Shown piece by piece: positions 1-15,000 of a DNA stretch of 64,000 nt. The stretch spans positions 106,930,438-106,994,437 of the forward strand of contig JAVMKO010000006.1 of the NCBI GenBank assembly GCA_032164245.1, read 5' to 3'. The notes beneath the pieces are model-generated. The model made no database searches. It worked only from the letters and a program-made list of their open reading frames with translations, and was not told where the DNA came from. This stretch comes from Sternotherus odoratus. Taxonomy: Eukaryota; Chordata; Testudines; Kinosternidae. Each line of letters starts with the position of its first letter. Within the stretch, counting starts at the first letter, position 1. Position numbers and translations under genes: made by a program.

Positions 1-76
1 AGGGTGGGATACCCCCACCCCCACCCCATACACACACCATAGGGTCCCTTCCCTCCACCCCAAGCCAGGAACGCAC

Positions 77-3000
77 CAGGCAGCTCGGACGGTGAAGGCG
101 GCTGGGTCGTCCCCCCAGGTGGTGTCCGAGGCGACGTGGAAAGAGAGACGGAGAACAACCTGCGGGAGGGGACCAGACGAGTGAGACTCGGCGCAGGGTG
201 TGACGAAGTGGGAGTACTGTGTGTGTGTGCCTCAGTTTCCCCTATGCATTTCTTAAGTGTCTATGCGAAGGGATAGGGGCTAATGCTGGAAGCAAGGAGG
301 CAACGCCCTCCCCTCTGTGCATCCCTGGAAGCTGTAACCTGACCCCAGGTGGGGGAGGGAGGTCAGGTAACACCTGAAGCCCGGGAAAGGAACAAAGGAG
401 CAGGAAGTGGCTAGAGGGGGTTTTGGGTCAGTCTGGGTCGGGGTCGAGCTGGGAGAGGCAGAGAGAAGCCATCTTCTCCCTCTCGGGCCTGAGATGGATC
501 CAGCGGAGGGCTCACGCTCTTTCGCTGCATGGTCTGTGTTGGACCAGATGAAAGTCATCGAATAAACCTGGGGAAGAAGCAGGAGCCCAGAATCTGGGTC
601 TCATTCTCCTGGCACCCCCCAGAAAGGCCTGACTGAGGGACCCTGTTTGGACTGAGAAGCTGTGAGTTGGATGGTTCCCGACATCTCAAATAAACCGTCT
701 ATTCTGCTGGCTGGCTGAGAGTCACGTTTGACTGTGCATTTGGGGTGCAGAACCAGGCGGGCTTGCTGGGGGAAGCACACGGAGGGGCAGAAGGTGCTGA
801 ATGCTCCGAGGTCAGACCCAGGAAGGTGGAAGTGGGGACCCCTGAAGCTCCTGGCCTGGGAAACAGGCTGTGTACGGAGAAGGGACCCTCCACCCGGAGT
901 CCGGTCTGGCTTCCTAGGGAGCGGTTCCAGACCCTCGCCCGGGCGCTCCGTGACACAGGGCACGGACACGGGGTGCTGAGACCAGACACACTCGATGCAT
1001 GTACCCCCCCCCTTTACCTTCGTTCTCTCCCGCAGGGCCGGGGGACTGAGCTGGCAGGAGCTGTTGAGGACGGACAGATGGCCGGGAGCTCCCGGCATGT
1101 CACAAACCAGAGAGACCGGCCAGTGGGACTGGGGAGACGGGAGAACAAGGGCTAGTTAGGGACAATGCCCCTCACTCCCGACCCGCAGCCCCCGGATGGC
1201 CCAGCCCTGCCCCCCCCTCCAGCCCTTCCGGTGCCCCCCACTCCCGACCCGCAGCCCCCCCCCGATACCTGCAGGACCGAGCCCCCCCTGAAGGACAGCC
1301 CTGGGGGGTAGTGGATCGTCAGCATCGGCCCATACGCTATTTCGCCCGCGTTCTCCACCTGCACCATCAGGTTGAGTGGGAAACTGGGGCTGAGTCTGAG
1401 ACCTGGGGACCTGGAAAAAACACCCCGCGTCAGGCCTCTCCCTGCCCAGCGGGGGGCGCTGCAGGGGACGGAGCGATGGCGGGGGGGGGGGGCGGGGGGG
1501 TCTCACTCACCCCGAGAAGTTGAAGGAGACACGCAGGTCAGCCACGCACACCTCATCCGCCCCACAGTTCTTCTCAAAGGGAACCTGCGAGGCCAAGAGA
1601 TCACAGAGGAGCCGGAAGGGACCCAGGCGTCCGGGCCACTCACCCTGGGGCTCCACCTGCCAGGACTGGGACGCAGCAGTCTGGCTCATTTCCCGGGGGG
1701 GGGAAGGGGACCCAGGCGTCCAGACGGTATGGTGGGGGAAGGGGAATATCCCAAGCATCCAGGTGGCATGAAGAGGAGGCGAAGGGACCCAGGTGACATG
1801 GTGGGGGAGGGGACCCAGGTGTCCGGGCAGCAGGTAGGGGGAGGGGAAGGGACCCAGGCATCCGGGCGGCAGGCTGGGGGAGGGGGTACCTGTATGTGGG
1901 TGGTTGTGTTGGTGTCAGGGAGCAGCAGAGGAGTCAGATCCCGCGTGTCCGGGATCGGCTCCCCCTGGACCGAGAAATTCACCTGCAGCTTCACCGGCGT
2001 CAGGAAATCCTCCAGGCAGGGCTGCGGGGCGGGGTAAATGCTGTGAGCTTCCCCACAGCAGTGTCCCCAGCCAGGCACTGCCCATGCCCCCCCCCCGCCC
2101 CCCGTTGCTGCAAGCTTCCCCACAGCTCCCAGATAAAGGGCTCCCACACCCAGCGCTGTGAGCTTCCTCCCAACAGTGCCCCCAGCCAGAGACTCCCCTG
2201 CCTGGCGCTGTGAGCTTCCCGTCCAGCAGTGCCCCGGGAGCAGGCTCCTACCAGGACGTGCAGGGCTTTGGTGGCGCAGGCCGGCATGGTGCCGACCCGC
2301 ACGGTCTCCAGGAGCCGCGAGGTCCCGTCGCGCAGCGCCAGGCGCGGGGTCGATTTCCCAGCATCCACCTGGAGCATGAAGGAGACGCGGGCGCGGAGCG
2401 GGGCTGCAGGAGAGCGAGGGAAGGAGGGAAGGGAGGAGTAAACGACTGGAGAGGGAAGGAGGGAAGGGAGGAGTAAACGACTGGAGAGGGAAGGAGGGAA
2501 GGGAGGAGTAAACGACTGGAGAGGGAAGGAGGGAAGGGAGGAGTAAACGACCCGAGAGGGAACGAGGGAAGGGAGGAGTAAACGACCGGAGAGGGAACGC
2601 GCCAGAGGGAGCAGGGAACGGAGGGACGCGAGGGGGGGGGGTGTCTCACCTGGCCCCCCCAGGCTGATCCGGCTGAGATTGAAGCACAGGGTCAGGTTGA
2701 CCCGCCCAGCCCCCCCGCCGGCCCCCCCTGTGCAGCCGGCGTCGTCCAGGGGGATCCGGGCCGGGTCCAGCGCCAGGGAGCAGGAGACGCCGATCACCGG
2801 GCGGGACCTGCCGGGAGACAGACGCGCGGACAATGAGAGAGCAGGACAGACGGACCAGCCCCCGCCCCCATGTCCCCAGCGCCGCGAGCTTCCCCACAGC
2901 AGTGCCCTCTGCAGGCCTCTCCCCTACCTGAGCAGCACGGCCCGGCCCAGGGCTCCGACGGCCACGTCCGTGAGTCCGTCCCCGCTGAGATCCAGCCGCC

Positions 3001-6000
3001 CCCGGACGGACTGACCGAAAAACCGGAGGTCGGGAGAAAGAGACCTGGCGGAGATACGCTGGGGGGGGGGGGGGGGAGGGGGGAGAAATGGGACTGTGCC
3101 CCCCACTCCCGACCCGCAGCCCCTGCAAGCCCAGCCACCCCCCCCTCACCTCTGCTGGTGCACCTCACTCCCGATCTGCAGCCCCCTGCCAGCCCAGCTC
3201 TGCCCCCCCAGCCCTGCCGGTGCCCCTCACTCCCGACCCGCAGCCCCTGCCAGCCCAGCCCTGCCCCCCCCCCCCCAGCCCTGCCGGTGCCCCTCACTCC
3301 CGACCCGCAGCCCCCGGGGGTCTCACCTGGCTGTGCGTGTCTCTGAGGGCCGGTCTCCCCGGCTCCCCCTGGAAGATGTAAAGGGCCCCCCGGCCTTCAT
3401 CCTCCATGGGGGCCCCGACGGCCACGTCTCCTGTGCGGTCCCCGGTCACGTCTCCCAGGGGCCCCAGCGCCGCCCCGAACTGGCCCAGCCCGTCCCCCGG
3501 GGACCCCCACAGCGTCTGGGCGCAGCTCAGGGAGCCCTGGGGCAGAGAGACCAGATCAGACCCCGGCCCCGGCACCCCCCCGCCCCCCCATCTCCCCCCC
3601 CCCCCGGCTCCCCCATCTCCCCCCACCCCGCCCCGGCCCCCCTTCTCTCCCCAGCCCCACCCCCAGCCCCCCCATCGCCCCCCAGCCTGATCCCCCACCC
3701 CTCCTCCACCATTCCCCCCAAGCCCCATCCCCCCCTCCGGCTCACCCTGTCCCCCAGGGAACAGACCCGGACCAGCCCGCCCCAGCTGCGGTTCTGGTGG
3801 CCGGGGGCCCCGATCAGAACCAGGTCCGTGTCCCCATCCCCGTCCAGGTCCAGGGTGCAGAGCTCGGCCCCGAAGGAGGAGCCCACCTGGGGGGGGGAGA
3901 CAGACAGACAGTGAAGTGAGGGGACAGAGGGACGCGTGTTGGGGTGGGGGGAACAGACAGATGGGGAAGCAGGCGACAGACGGACGGGTGTTGGGGTGGG
4001 GGGGACAGACGGACGGGGAAGCGGGGGGAAGACGGACGGGTGTTGGGGTGGGGGGAACAGACGGACGGGGAAGCGGGGGGACAGACGGACGGGGAAGCGG
4101 GGGGACAGATGGACGGGTGTTGGGGTGGGGGGAACAGACGGATGGGGAAGCGGGGGGAAGATGGATGAGTGTTGGGATGGGGGGACAGACGGACGGGGAA
4201 GCGGGGGGGCAGTTGGACGGGTGTTGGGGTGGAGGGACAGACAGACGGGGAAGCGGGGGGGGGGGACAGACGGACGGGTGTCAGGGCGGACAGACAGGGG
4301 GGTGGTTCTCACCTGCTCCCCCAGGACACCGTCTCCGACCCGCCCCCCGCGGTGCTGGAAAACTGCGACGCGCCCGACGTGTCCAAACCGGGGGGCTCCG
4401 GCCACGTACAGGACACGCCCCCCCCGGCGGGCCAGGGCCACGGCATAGCCTGTGGGGAGGGGAGCGAGTTAGCCGGGGGAGGGCCGGGGGGGTAGGTGGG
4501 GGAGGGAGGGGGGTCACTCACCCAGGTACGAGTCCCTGGCCTCCTGCCCCAGCGAGGACTCATTGATGAAGGCCGCGAGGGGGGGGTCTCCCGACCACTC
4601 CTCCAGCCCCCCCGCCCAGTCGTAGGCCCCCACCGCCCCCACCACAACTGCCTCCTAGGGGAGGGAAGGAGAGAGACAGAGAGAGGGCCGTGAGGGACCC
4701 AGGTGTCCTAGACCGTCCCCCACCCCCGCTGCCACACAGGACCCTGACCTCAAACCCCCATCAGCTCAGGACTAACGAACGGGCTCCGAACACTAACGAA
4801 CCCGCGTTCCTGGGACGCCTTCAGCACCCGAATAAGCGGAAATAATGATTAACGATGGGAATTAGGGTATGCATGAGCCACATGAATATTAATAAGGGGA
4901 AATATTCAACTCTATTCATGAGTCCAAATTATTATTCATTATTATTGGGTATGGTGAGGACTCTTCTGCATTTCCCAATCCTAATGAATATTCAAAGCTC
5001 TAATTAATAATAATCCCCTTGCTATTCATAGGGCTATTGGTGATCATAGGAAATAGGGTTAGGAAGATGAAGTTGACTAATTAGTGGTGGGATGAGCACA
5101 GCAGTAATTAGCATGTTCCTAGCAGGGTGTCTGGCTCCACCTTGTGGTGGGACCGTGAATGACACATGGTTCCCCTGCAGCCGGGAGGGGGGGTCTCTGC
5201 CCCTCCCCCCACTGATGGGGCTAGACCCCAGGGACCGGGTGGGCCCCCCAGGGTGCACGGGGGGGGGGGGGTTCTACCCACCGGGGTGAGCAGGGCGCTG
5301 AATCCACCTTGCGACAGCTCCCGCTGGAACGCGCTGGCGTTCTGGGCCGTGCCTGGGGGGAGGGAAAAAGGGGATGAAACCTGGGCAGGGAATGGGACCC
5401 AGGTGTCCGGGTAGGGGCGCTCCCCACCCCAGGACTCCCAGACACCGGGACGTGGAATGGGACCCAGGCGTCCGGGTAGGGGCGCTCCCCACCCCAGGAC
5501 TCCCAGACACCGGGACAGGGGATGGGACCCAGGCATCCGGGTAGGGGCGCTCCCCACCCCAGGACTCCCAGACACCGGGACAGGGGATGGGACCCAGGCG
5601 TCCGGGTAGGGGCGCTCCTCCACACCACTCCCAGAGGCCAGGGTGGGGGAACAGGACCCAGGCGCCCGGGCTGGAGGAGGGTCCGTGGGCCCCGCACCTT
5701 CGATAGCGAAGATCTTCTCGCGTAGCTGCTCCTGGATGGTGCTGAGGGCGGAGAAGTTCCCGACCTGGAAGACGTTCTCAGCCCGCGAGGCGATGGTGTG
5801 CAGCTCCTGGCGCGCCTCGTCCGTGGAGAACGCCTCGCCCACCTGGGACCGGGGGGGGCAGGGGGGAGAGAGACCTCCAGGAATGGGCTCCAGACCCCCC
5901 CAGAAACCCACAGGCCAAGCACACCGACCCCGACCCCCCATGGTCCCCCAGAGCCCCCCACCATGCTCTAGAACCTCCTAGGATCCACATACCCAGCACC

Positions 6001-9000
6001 AACACCTAGAACCTCCCCAACGCATCCTCCAGAACAATCCAGAACCCCTCACCATGCTCCAGAACCAATCAGAACCTCCTGGGACCCACGGAACCCCACA
6101 GACCCATCACCAACACCTAGAACCTCCCCCAAAGCATCCCCCAGAACAATCCAGAACCCCTCACCATGCTCCAGAACCAACCAGAACCTCCTAGGACCCA
6201 CGGAACCCCACAGACCCATCACCAACACCTAGAACCTCCCCAAAGCATCCTCCAGAACACTCCAGAGCCCCTCACCATGCTCCAGAACCAACCAGAACCT
6301 CCTAGGACCCACGGAACCCCATAGACCCATCACCAACACCTAGAACCTCCCCAACGCATCCTCCAGAACAACCCAGAACCCCTCACCATGCTCCAGAACC
6401 AACCAGAACCTCCTGGGACCCACGGAACCCCACAGACCCATCACCAACACCTAGAACCTCCCCAAAGCATCCTCCAGAACAATCCAGAATCCCTCACCAT
6501 GCTCCAGAACCAACCAGAACCCTCCTGGGACCCACGGAACCCCATAGACCCATCACCAACACCTAGAACCTCCCCAACGTATCCTCCAGAACAATCCAGA
6601 ACCCCTCACCATGCTCCAGAACCAACCAGAACCTCCTAGGACCCACGGAACCCCACAGACCCATCACCAACACCTAGAACCTCCCCAAATCATCCTCCAG
6701 AACAACCCAGAACCCCCCACCATGCTCCAGAACCAACCAGAACCTCCTAGGACCCACGGAACCCCACAGACCCATCACCAACACATAGAACCTCCCCAAA
6801 CCATCCTCCAGAACAACCCAGAACCCCTCACCATGCTCCAGAACCAACCAGAACCTCCTAGGACCCACGGAACCCCACAGACCCATCACCAACACCTAGA
6901 ACCTCCCCAACGCATCCTCCAGAACAACCCAGAACCCCTCTCCATTCTCCAGAACCAGAACCCTCCTGGGACCCACGGAACCCCATAGACCCATCACCAA
7001 CACCTAGAACCTCCCCAAACCATCCTCCAGAACACTCCAGAACCCCTCACCATGCTCCAGAACCAACCAGAACCTCCTAGGACCCACGGAACCCCACAGA
7101 CCCATCACCAACACCTAGAACCTCCCCAACGCATCCTCCAGAACACTCCAGAACCCCTCACCATGCTCCAGAACCAACCAGAACCTCCTAGGACCCACGG
7201 AACCCCATAGACCCATCACCAACACCTAGAACCTCCCCAACGCATCCTCCAGAACAACCCAGAACCCCTCACCATGCTCCAGAACCAACCAGAACCTCCT
7301 GGGACCCACGGAACCCCACAGACCCATCACCAACACCTAGAACCTCCCCAAAGCATCCTCCAGAACAATCCAGAACCCCTCACCATGCTCCAGAACCAAC
7401 CAGAACCCTCCTGGGACCCACGGAACCCCATAGACCCATCACCAACACCTAGAACCTCCCCAACGTATCCTCCAGAACAATCCAGAACCCCTCACCATGC
7501 TCCAGAACCAACCAGAACCTCCTAGGACCCACTGAACCCCACAGACCCATCACCAACACCTAGAACCTCCCCAAATCATCCTCCAGAACAACCCAGAACC
7601 CCCCACCATGCTCCAGAACCAACCAGAACCTCCTAGGACCCACGGAACCCCACAGACCCATCACCAACACCTAGAACCTCCCCAAACCATCCTCCAGAAC
7701 AACCCAGAACCCCTCACCATGCTCCAGAACCAACCAGAACCTCCTAGGACCCACGGAACCCCACAGACCCATCACCAACACCTAGAACCTCCCCAACGCA
7801 TCCTCCAGAACAACCCAGAACCCCTCTCCATGCTCCAGAACCAGAACCCTCCTGGGACCCACGGAACCCCATAGACCCATCACCAACACCTAGAACCTCC
7901 CCAAACCATCCTCCAGAACACTCCAGAACCCCTCACCATGCTCCAGAACCAACCAGAACCTCCTAGGACCCACGGAACCCCACAGACCCATCACCAACAC
8001 CTAGAACCTCCCCAACGCATCCTCCAGAACAACCCAGAACCCCTCTCCATGCTCCAGAACCAGAACCCTCCTGGGACCCACGGAACCCCATAGACCCATC
8101 ACCAACACCTAGAACCTCCCCAACGCATCCTCCAGAACACTCCAGAACCCCTCACCATGCTCCAGAACCAACCAGAACCTCCTAGGACCCATGGAACCCC
8201 ACAGACCCATCACCAACACCTAGAACCTCCCCAACGCATCCTCCAGAACAACCCAGAACCCCTCACCATGCTCCAGAACCAACCAGAACCTCCTAGGACC
8301 CACGGAACCCCACAGACCCATCACCAACACCTAGAACCTCCCCAACGCATCCTCCAGAACAATCCAGAACCCCTCACCATGCTCCAGAACCAACCAGAAC
8401 CTCCTAGGACCCACGGAACCCCACAGACCCATCACCAACACCTAGAACCTCCCCAACGCATCCTCCAGAACAATCCAGAACCCCTCTCCATGCTCCAGAA
8501 CCAACCAGAACCTCCTGGGACCCACGGAACCCCATTGACCCATCACCAACACCTAGAACCTCCCCAAAGCATCCTCCAGAACAATCCAGAACCCCTCTCC
8601 ATGCTCCAGAACCTCCTAGGACCCACGGAACCCCATAGACCCATCACCACACCTAGAACCTCCCCAACGCATCCTCCAGAACCCCTCACCGTGCTCCAGA
8701 ACCAACCAGAACCTCCTAGGACCCACAGAACCCCACAGACCCATCACCAACACCTAGAACCTCCCCAACGCATCCTCCAGAACAATCCAGAACCCCTCTC
8801 CATGCTCCAGAACCAACCGGAACCTCCTAGGACCCACGGAACCCCATAGACCCATCACCAACACCTAGAACCTCCCCAAAGCATCCCCCAGAACACTCCA
8901 GAACCCCTCACCATGCTCCAGAACCAACCAGACCTGTAAGGAACCCTTAGATCCCGCAGGAACCCAAAACCTTTCAGGAACCGCTCGCAGCCTAAAAACC

Positions 9001-12000
9001 CCGACTTATTTTCCGGGGACATCCCAGCGTCCTCCAGAACCTGTCGGGAACCTGCAGCGCCACTCAGCATAGTCCAGATCCAACCCCAAACCTTCAAAGA
9101 GCCTCCAGAACCTTTGGGAGGCCCGAACTCTCAAAACACCCACCAGCAACGGACAAAGGAAGTGCCCCCAGGACCTCTGAGGACCCACAACCTTCCGGGA
9201 ATTCCCCAACCTCCCAGAACCCCCCCGGATCCAACCAGAACCTCCCAGAACCTCTCGGGATCCTCCAGAACCTCCCCGGAACCAATCAGAACCTCCCAGA
9301 ACCTCTGAGGACCCAAAACCTTCAGTGAATTCCCCAACCTCCCAGAACCCTCCCCCTCCACCCCCCCGGATCCAACCAGAACCTCCCAGAACGTCTCGGG
9401 ATCCTCCAGAACCTCTGAGAACCCAAAACCTTCAGTGAATTCCCCAACCTCCCAGAACGTCCACAGAACCAACCAGAACCAACCAGAATGTCTTGGGCTC
9501 TTCCCAGAATGTCTCAGGATCCTCCAGAACCTCTCGGGAACCAATCAGAACCTCCCAGAACCTGCCAGGATCCAATCAGAACCTCCCAGGAACCAATCAG
9601 AACCTCCCAGAACCTCCCCAGAACCTTCCAGAACCTCCCAGAACGTCTTGGGATCCTCCAGGACCTCTCAGGAACCAATCAGAACCTGCCAGAACCTCCC
9701 CAGAACCAACCAGAACCTCCCAGAATGTCTTGGGATCCTCCAGAACCTCTCTGGGACCTCTCAAGAACCAATCAGAACCTCCCAGAACCTCTTGGGAACC
9801 AATCAGAACCTCCCAGACCTTGCCGGAACCAATCAGAACCTCCCAGAACCAACCAGAACCTTCCAGAGCCTCCCAGAACGTCTTGGGATCCTCCAGAACC
9901 TCTCGGGAACCAATCATAACCTCCCAGAACCTCTCATGAACCAATCAGACCCTCTCTGGAACCAATCAGAACCTCCCAGAACCTCTCATGAACCAATCAG
10001 ACCCTCTCTGGAACCAATCAGAACCTCCCAGAACCTGCCAGGATCCAATCAGAACCTCCCAGGAACCAATCAGAACCTCCCAGAACCTCCCCAGAACCTT
10101 CCAGAACCTCCCAGAACGTCTTGGGATCCTCCAGGACCTCTCAGGAACCAATCAGAACCTGCCAGAACCTCTCATGAACCAATCAGACCCTCTCTGGAAC
10201 CAATCAGAACCTCCCAGAACCTCTCATGAACCAATCAGACCCTCTCTGGAACCAATCAGAACCTCCCAGAACCTGCCAGGATCCAATCAGAACCTCCCAG
10301 GAACCAATCAGAACCTCCCAGAACCTCCCCAGAACCTTCCAGAACCTCCCAGAACGTCTTGGGATCCTCCAGGACCTCTCAGGAACCAATCAGAACCTGC
10401 CAGAACCTCCCCAGAACCAACCAGAACCTCCCAGAATGTCTTGGGATCCTCCAGAACCTCTCTGGGACCTCTCAAGAACCAATCAGAACCTCCCAGAACC
10501 TCTTGGGAACCAATCAGAACCTCCCAGACCTTGCCGGAACCAATCAGAACCTCCCAGAACCAACCAGAACCTTCCAGAGCCTCCCAGAACGTCTTGGGAT
10601 CCTCCAGAACCTCTCGGGAACCAATCATAACCTCCCAGAACCTCTCATGAACCAATCAGACCCTCTCTGGAACCAATCAGAACCTCCCAGAACCTCTCAT
10701 GAACCAATCAGACCCTCTCTGGAACCAATCAGAACCTCCCAGAACCTCTCGAAACCAATCAGAACCTCTCGGGAACCAATCAGAACCTCCCAGAACCTCT
10801 CATGAACCAATCAGAACCTCCCAGAACCTCTCGAAACCAATCAGAACCTCTCGGGAACCAATCAGAACCTCCCAGAACCTCTCGGGAACCAATCAGAACC
10901 TCCCAGAATGTCTTGGGATCCTCCAGAACCTCTCTGGGACCTCTCAAGAACCAATCAGAACCTCCCAGAACCTCTTGGGAACCAATCAGAACCTCCCAGA
11001 CCTTGCCGGAACCAATCAGAACCTCCCAGAACCAACCAGAACCTTCCAGAGCCTCCCAGAACGTCTTGGGATCCTCCAGAACCTCTCGGGAACCAATCAT
11101 AACCTCCCAGAACCTCTCATGAACCAATCAGACCCTCTCTGGAACCAATCAGAACCTCCCAGAACCTCTCGAAACCAATCAGAACCTCTCGGGAACCAAT
11201 CAGAACCTCCCAGAACCTCTCGGGAACCAATCAGACCCTCTCTGGAACCAATCAGAACCTCCCAGAACCTCTCATGAACCAATCAGACCCTCTCTGGAAC
11301 CAATCAGAACCTCCCAGAACCTCTCGAAACCAATCAGAACCTCTCGGGAACCAATCAGAACCTCCCAGAACCTCTCTGGAACCAATCAGAACCTCCCAGA
11401 ACCTCTCATGAACCAATCAGACCCTCTCTGGAACCAATCAGAACCTCCCAGAACCTCTCGAAACCAATCAGAACCTCTCGGGAACCAATCAGAACCTCCC
11501 AGAACCTCTCGGGAACCAATCAGACCCTCTCTGGAACCAATCAGAACCTCCCAGAACCTCTCATGAACCAATCAGACCCTCTCTGGAACCAATCAGAACC
11601 TCCCAGAACCTCTCGAAACCAATCAGAACCTCTCGGGAACCAATCAGAACCTCCCAGAACCTCTCTGGAACCAATCAGAACCTCCCAGAACCTCTCATGA
11701 ACCAATCAGATCCTCTCTGGAACCAATCAGAACCTCCCAGAACCTCTCGAAACCAATCAGAACCTCTCGGGAACCAATCAGAACCTCCCAGAACCTCTCA
11801 TGAACCAATCAGAACCTCTCATGAACCAATCAGAACCTCCCAGAACCTCTCGAAACCAATCAGAACCTCTCGGGAACCAATCAGAACCTCCCAGAACCTC
11901 TCAGGAACCAATCAGAACCTCCCTGACCCTAGAACCTTTAAAGAAACTCTCGGTTCCCTGAACCGCCAGGACCCCCCAGTACGGCTCGAGACCCGAAACC

Positions 12001-15000
12001 TTCCAGGTCTCCCCAGAACCGTGGGGGCCCCCTGAGCCTCCGGAGCCGGGAAGGCTGGAGGCCCCCGGGAGTTCCCAGGCGCCCGGTCCGCGGCGGGGCC
12101 CCCGGCCGTACCCCGATGGCGTAGCGGACCAGCCCCAGGCGGTCGGCCGCCCGGATGGCCGCGGGGAACAGGGCGCGGTCGTCGGTGGACTGCCCGTCGG
12201 TCAGCACCACCAGCAGCTTCTTGGCGTGGGGCCGGGCGCCGTTCCCGGGGGCGAAGGTCTGGTTCCTGCGGGGAGAGGGGGCGGGGTCAGCGTGGGGGGG
12301 ACGGACCCCGGGGGGGCCCGGCGGCGCCCCTCCCCCCCCCCGGGGGACTCACACCGCGAAGAGGATGGCGGAGGGGGTGCGCGTGTTCCCCTTCAGGTGG
12401 GCGAAGGCCTCCAGATCCCGGCCCGCGGCCGCCCGGCCCTTCTGGGCGTAGCTGGCGAAGGTGAAGACGTGGTTGATGGAGGAGGAGAACTGGACCACGG
12501 CGATCTGCGGGGCGAGAGGGGGGGCGCGGAGCCCCCGGGGGTGGGGGGGGAGGAGATCGTTTAAATGAGCAGATTGTCGCCAGCTGCCCCCCCCCCCAAA
12601 CATGTGCACAGACAGACGGACTGGGGGGCAGGGAGGGAGGGACGAGAGGCAAGGATGGACTGACGGACGGATGGATGGACACGGGGGGGTAAGGATGGAC
12701 AGATGGACACGGGGGGACAGGGATGGACGGATGGATGGATGGACGGACGGGGGTAAGGATGGATGGATGGACACAGGGGGGGCAGGGACAGACACACAAG
12801 GGAGGCAGGGATGGACGGATGGACTGACGGATGGGGGTCAGGATAGACAGGCGGACGGACGGATAGACGGGCGGACGGGTGCGGGGGGTCAGGATAGACA
12901 GGCAGACGGACGGATAGACAGGCGGACAGTGGGGTCAGGATAGACAGGCGGACGGATGGGCGGGGGGGTCAGGATAGACAGGAGGACGGACGGATAGACA
13001 GGCGGATGGGTGGGGGTGTCAGGATAGACAGGAGGACGGACGGATAGACAGGCGGATGGGTGGGGGTGTCAGGATAGACAGGCGGACGGACGGATAGACA
13101 GGCAGACAGTGGGGTCAGGATAGACAGGCGGACGGACGGATAGACAGGCAGACAGTGGGGTCAGGATAGACAGGCGGACGGATGGGCGGGGGGGTCAGGA
13201 TAGACAGGCAGATGGACGGATAGACAGGCAGACAGTGGGGTCAGGATAGACAGGCGGACGGACGGATAGACAGGCAGACAGTGGGGTCAGGATAGACAGG
13301 CGGACGGATGGGCGGGGGGGGTCAGGATAGACAGGCGGACGGACGGATAGACAGGCGGACAGTGGGGTCAGGATAGACAGGTGGACGGATGGGCGGGGGG
13401 TCAGGATAGACAGGAGGACGGACGGATAGACAGGCGGATGGGTGGGGGTGTCAGGATAGACAGGCGGACGGACGGATAGACAGGCGGACAGTGGGGTCAG
13501 GATAGACAGGCGGACGGACGGATAGACAGGCAGACAGTGGGGTCAGGATAGACAGGCGGACGGATGGGCGGGGGGGGTCAGGATAGACAGGCGGACGGAC
13601 GGATAGACAGGCGGACAGTGGGGTCAGGATAGACAGGTGGACGGATGGGCGGGGGGGTCAGGATAGACAGGAGGACGGACGGATAGACAGGCGGATGGGT
13701 GGGGGTGTCAGGATAGACAGGCGGACAGACGGATAGACAGGCAGACAGTGGGGTCAGGATAGACAGGCGGACGGTCGGATAGACAGGCAGACAGTGGGGT
13801 CAGGATAGACAGGCGGACGGATGGGCGGGGGGGTCAGGATAGACAGGCAGATGGACGGATAGACAGGCAGACAGTGGGGTCAGGATAGACAGGCGGACGG
13901 ACGGATAGACAGGCAGACAGTGGGGTCAGGATAGACAGGCGGACGGATGGGCGGGGGGGGGTCAGGATAGACAGGCGGACGGACGGATAGACAGGCGGAC
14001 AGTGGGGTCAGGATAGACAGGTGGACGGATGGGCGGGGGGGTCAGGATAGACAGGCAGATGGACGGACAGGCGGATGGATGGGCGGTGTCAGGATAGACA
14101 GGCGGACGGACGGACAGGCGGACGGACGGACAGGCGGACAGGCCCCCACCTGGACGCGGGGCCCCTCCAGGGCTCTCAGCAGCTCCAGGATGAATTTCTT
14201 CATGAGGGCGAAGTCCCCGGGCTGGATGCTGTGGGAGTCGTCGTAGAGAATCGCCACGTCCACCCCCGACACGCACTCTGGGGGGGGGCAGGGGTCAGCC
14301 CCCCGGCCAGCATCACCCCCCACAGATCCGCCCCCCCCGGTCAGCATCACCCCCCCCAGACCTGCCCCCCCACCCCGGCCAGCATCACCCCCCCAGACCT
14401 GCCCCCCCACCACGGCCAGCATCACACACCCCCCGATCCGCCCCCCCCAGGTCAGCATCGCCCCCCCCAGACCTGCCCCCCCCACCCACAGACCTGCCCC
14501 CCCCACCCCGGCCAGCATCACCCCCCCAGACCTGCCCCCCCACCACGGCCAGCATCACACACCCCCCAGATCTGCCCCCCCAGGTCAGCATCGCCCCCCC
14601 CAACCTGTCCCCCCACCCACAGACCAGCCCCCGCCCCGGCCAGCATCACCCCCCCACAGATCCTCCCCCCCCGGCCAGCATCACCCCCTCAGTTCCCCAA
14701 CTCACCCAGCTCAACCCTCCCCCACCAGCTGCGGCCCCAGCCATGCCCCCACCTTGGCTGGCTGGGTGCAGGGCCTGGGGGGGCTGCTCCCAGCCCCCCC
14801 ACACGTAGCAGAGCCCCTGCAGATACACGTTCTCCTCGCAGTGCCGCTGGAGCCGGGGGCCACAGGCCTGGGGGGGGGAAGAGGGTCACCGGGGGGGCTC
14901 CCCCACTCCTGTGCCCCTCCCCCCACAACTCTCCCCCCCCTGCACCCCGTCTCCTGAACCCACCTGTGCCCCTCCCCCACTCCTGTGCCCCTCCCCCCAC

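Noticed and set aside
12722..14140. Functional GATA-type regulatory array from the GATAGACAGG repeat
   Set aside because: GATA words occur only because the minisatellite unit contains them; no other promoter or enhancer feature is near.
6000..14145. CRISPR-like array
   Set aside because: Repeats are direct tandem units without unique spacers, in a vertebrate intron.
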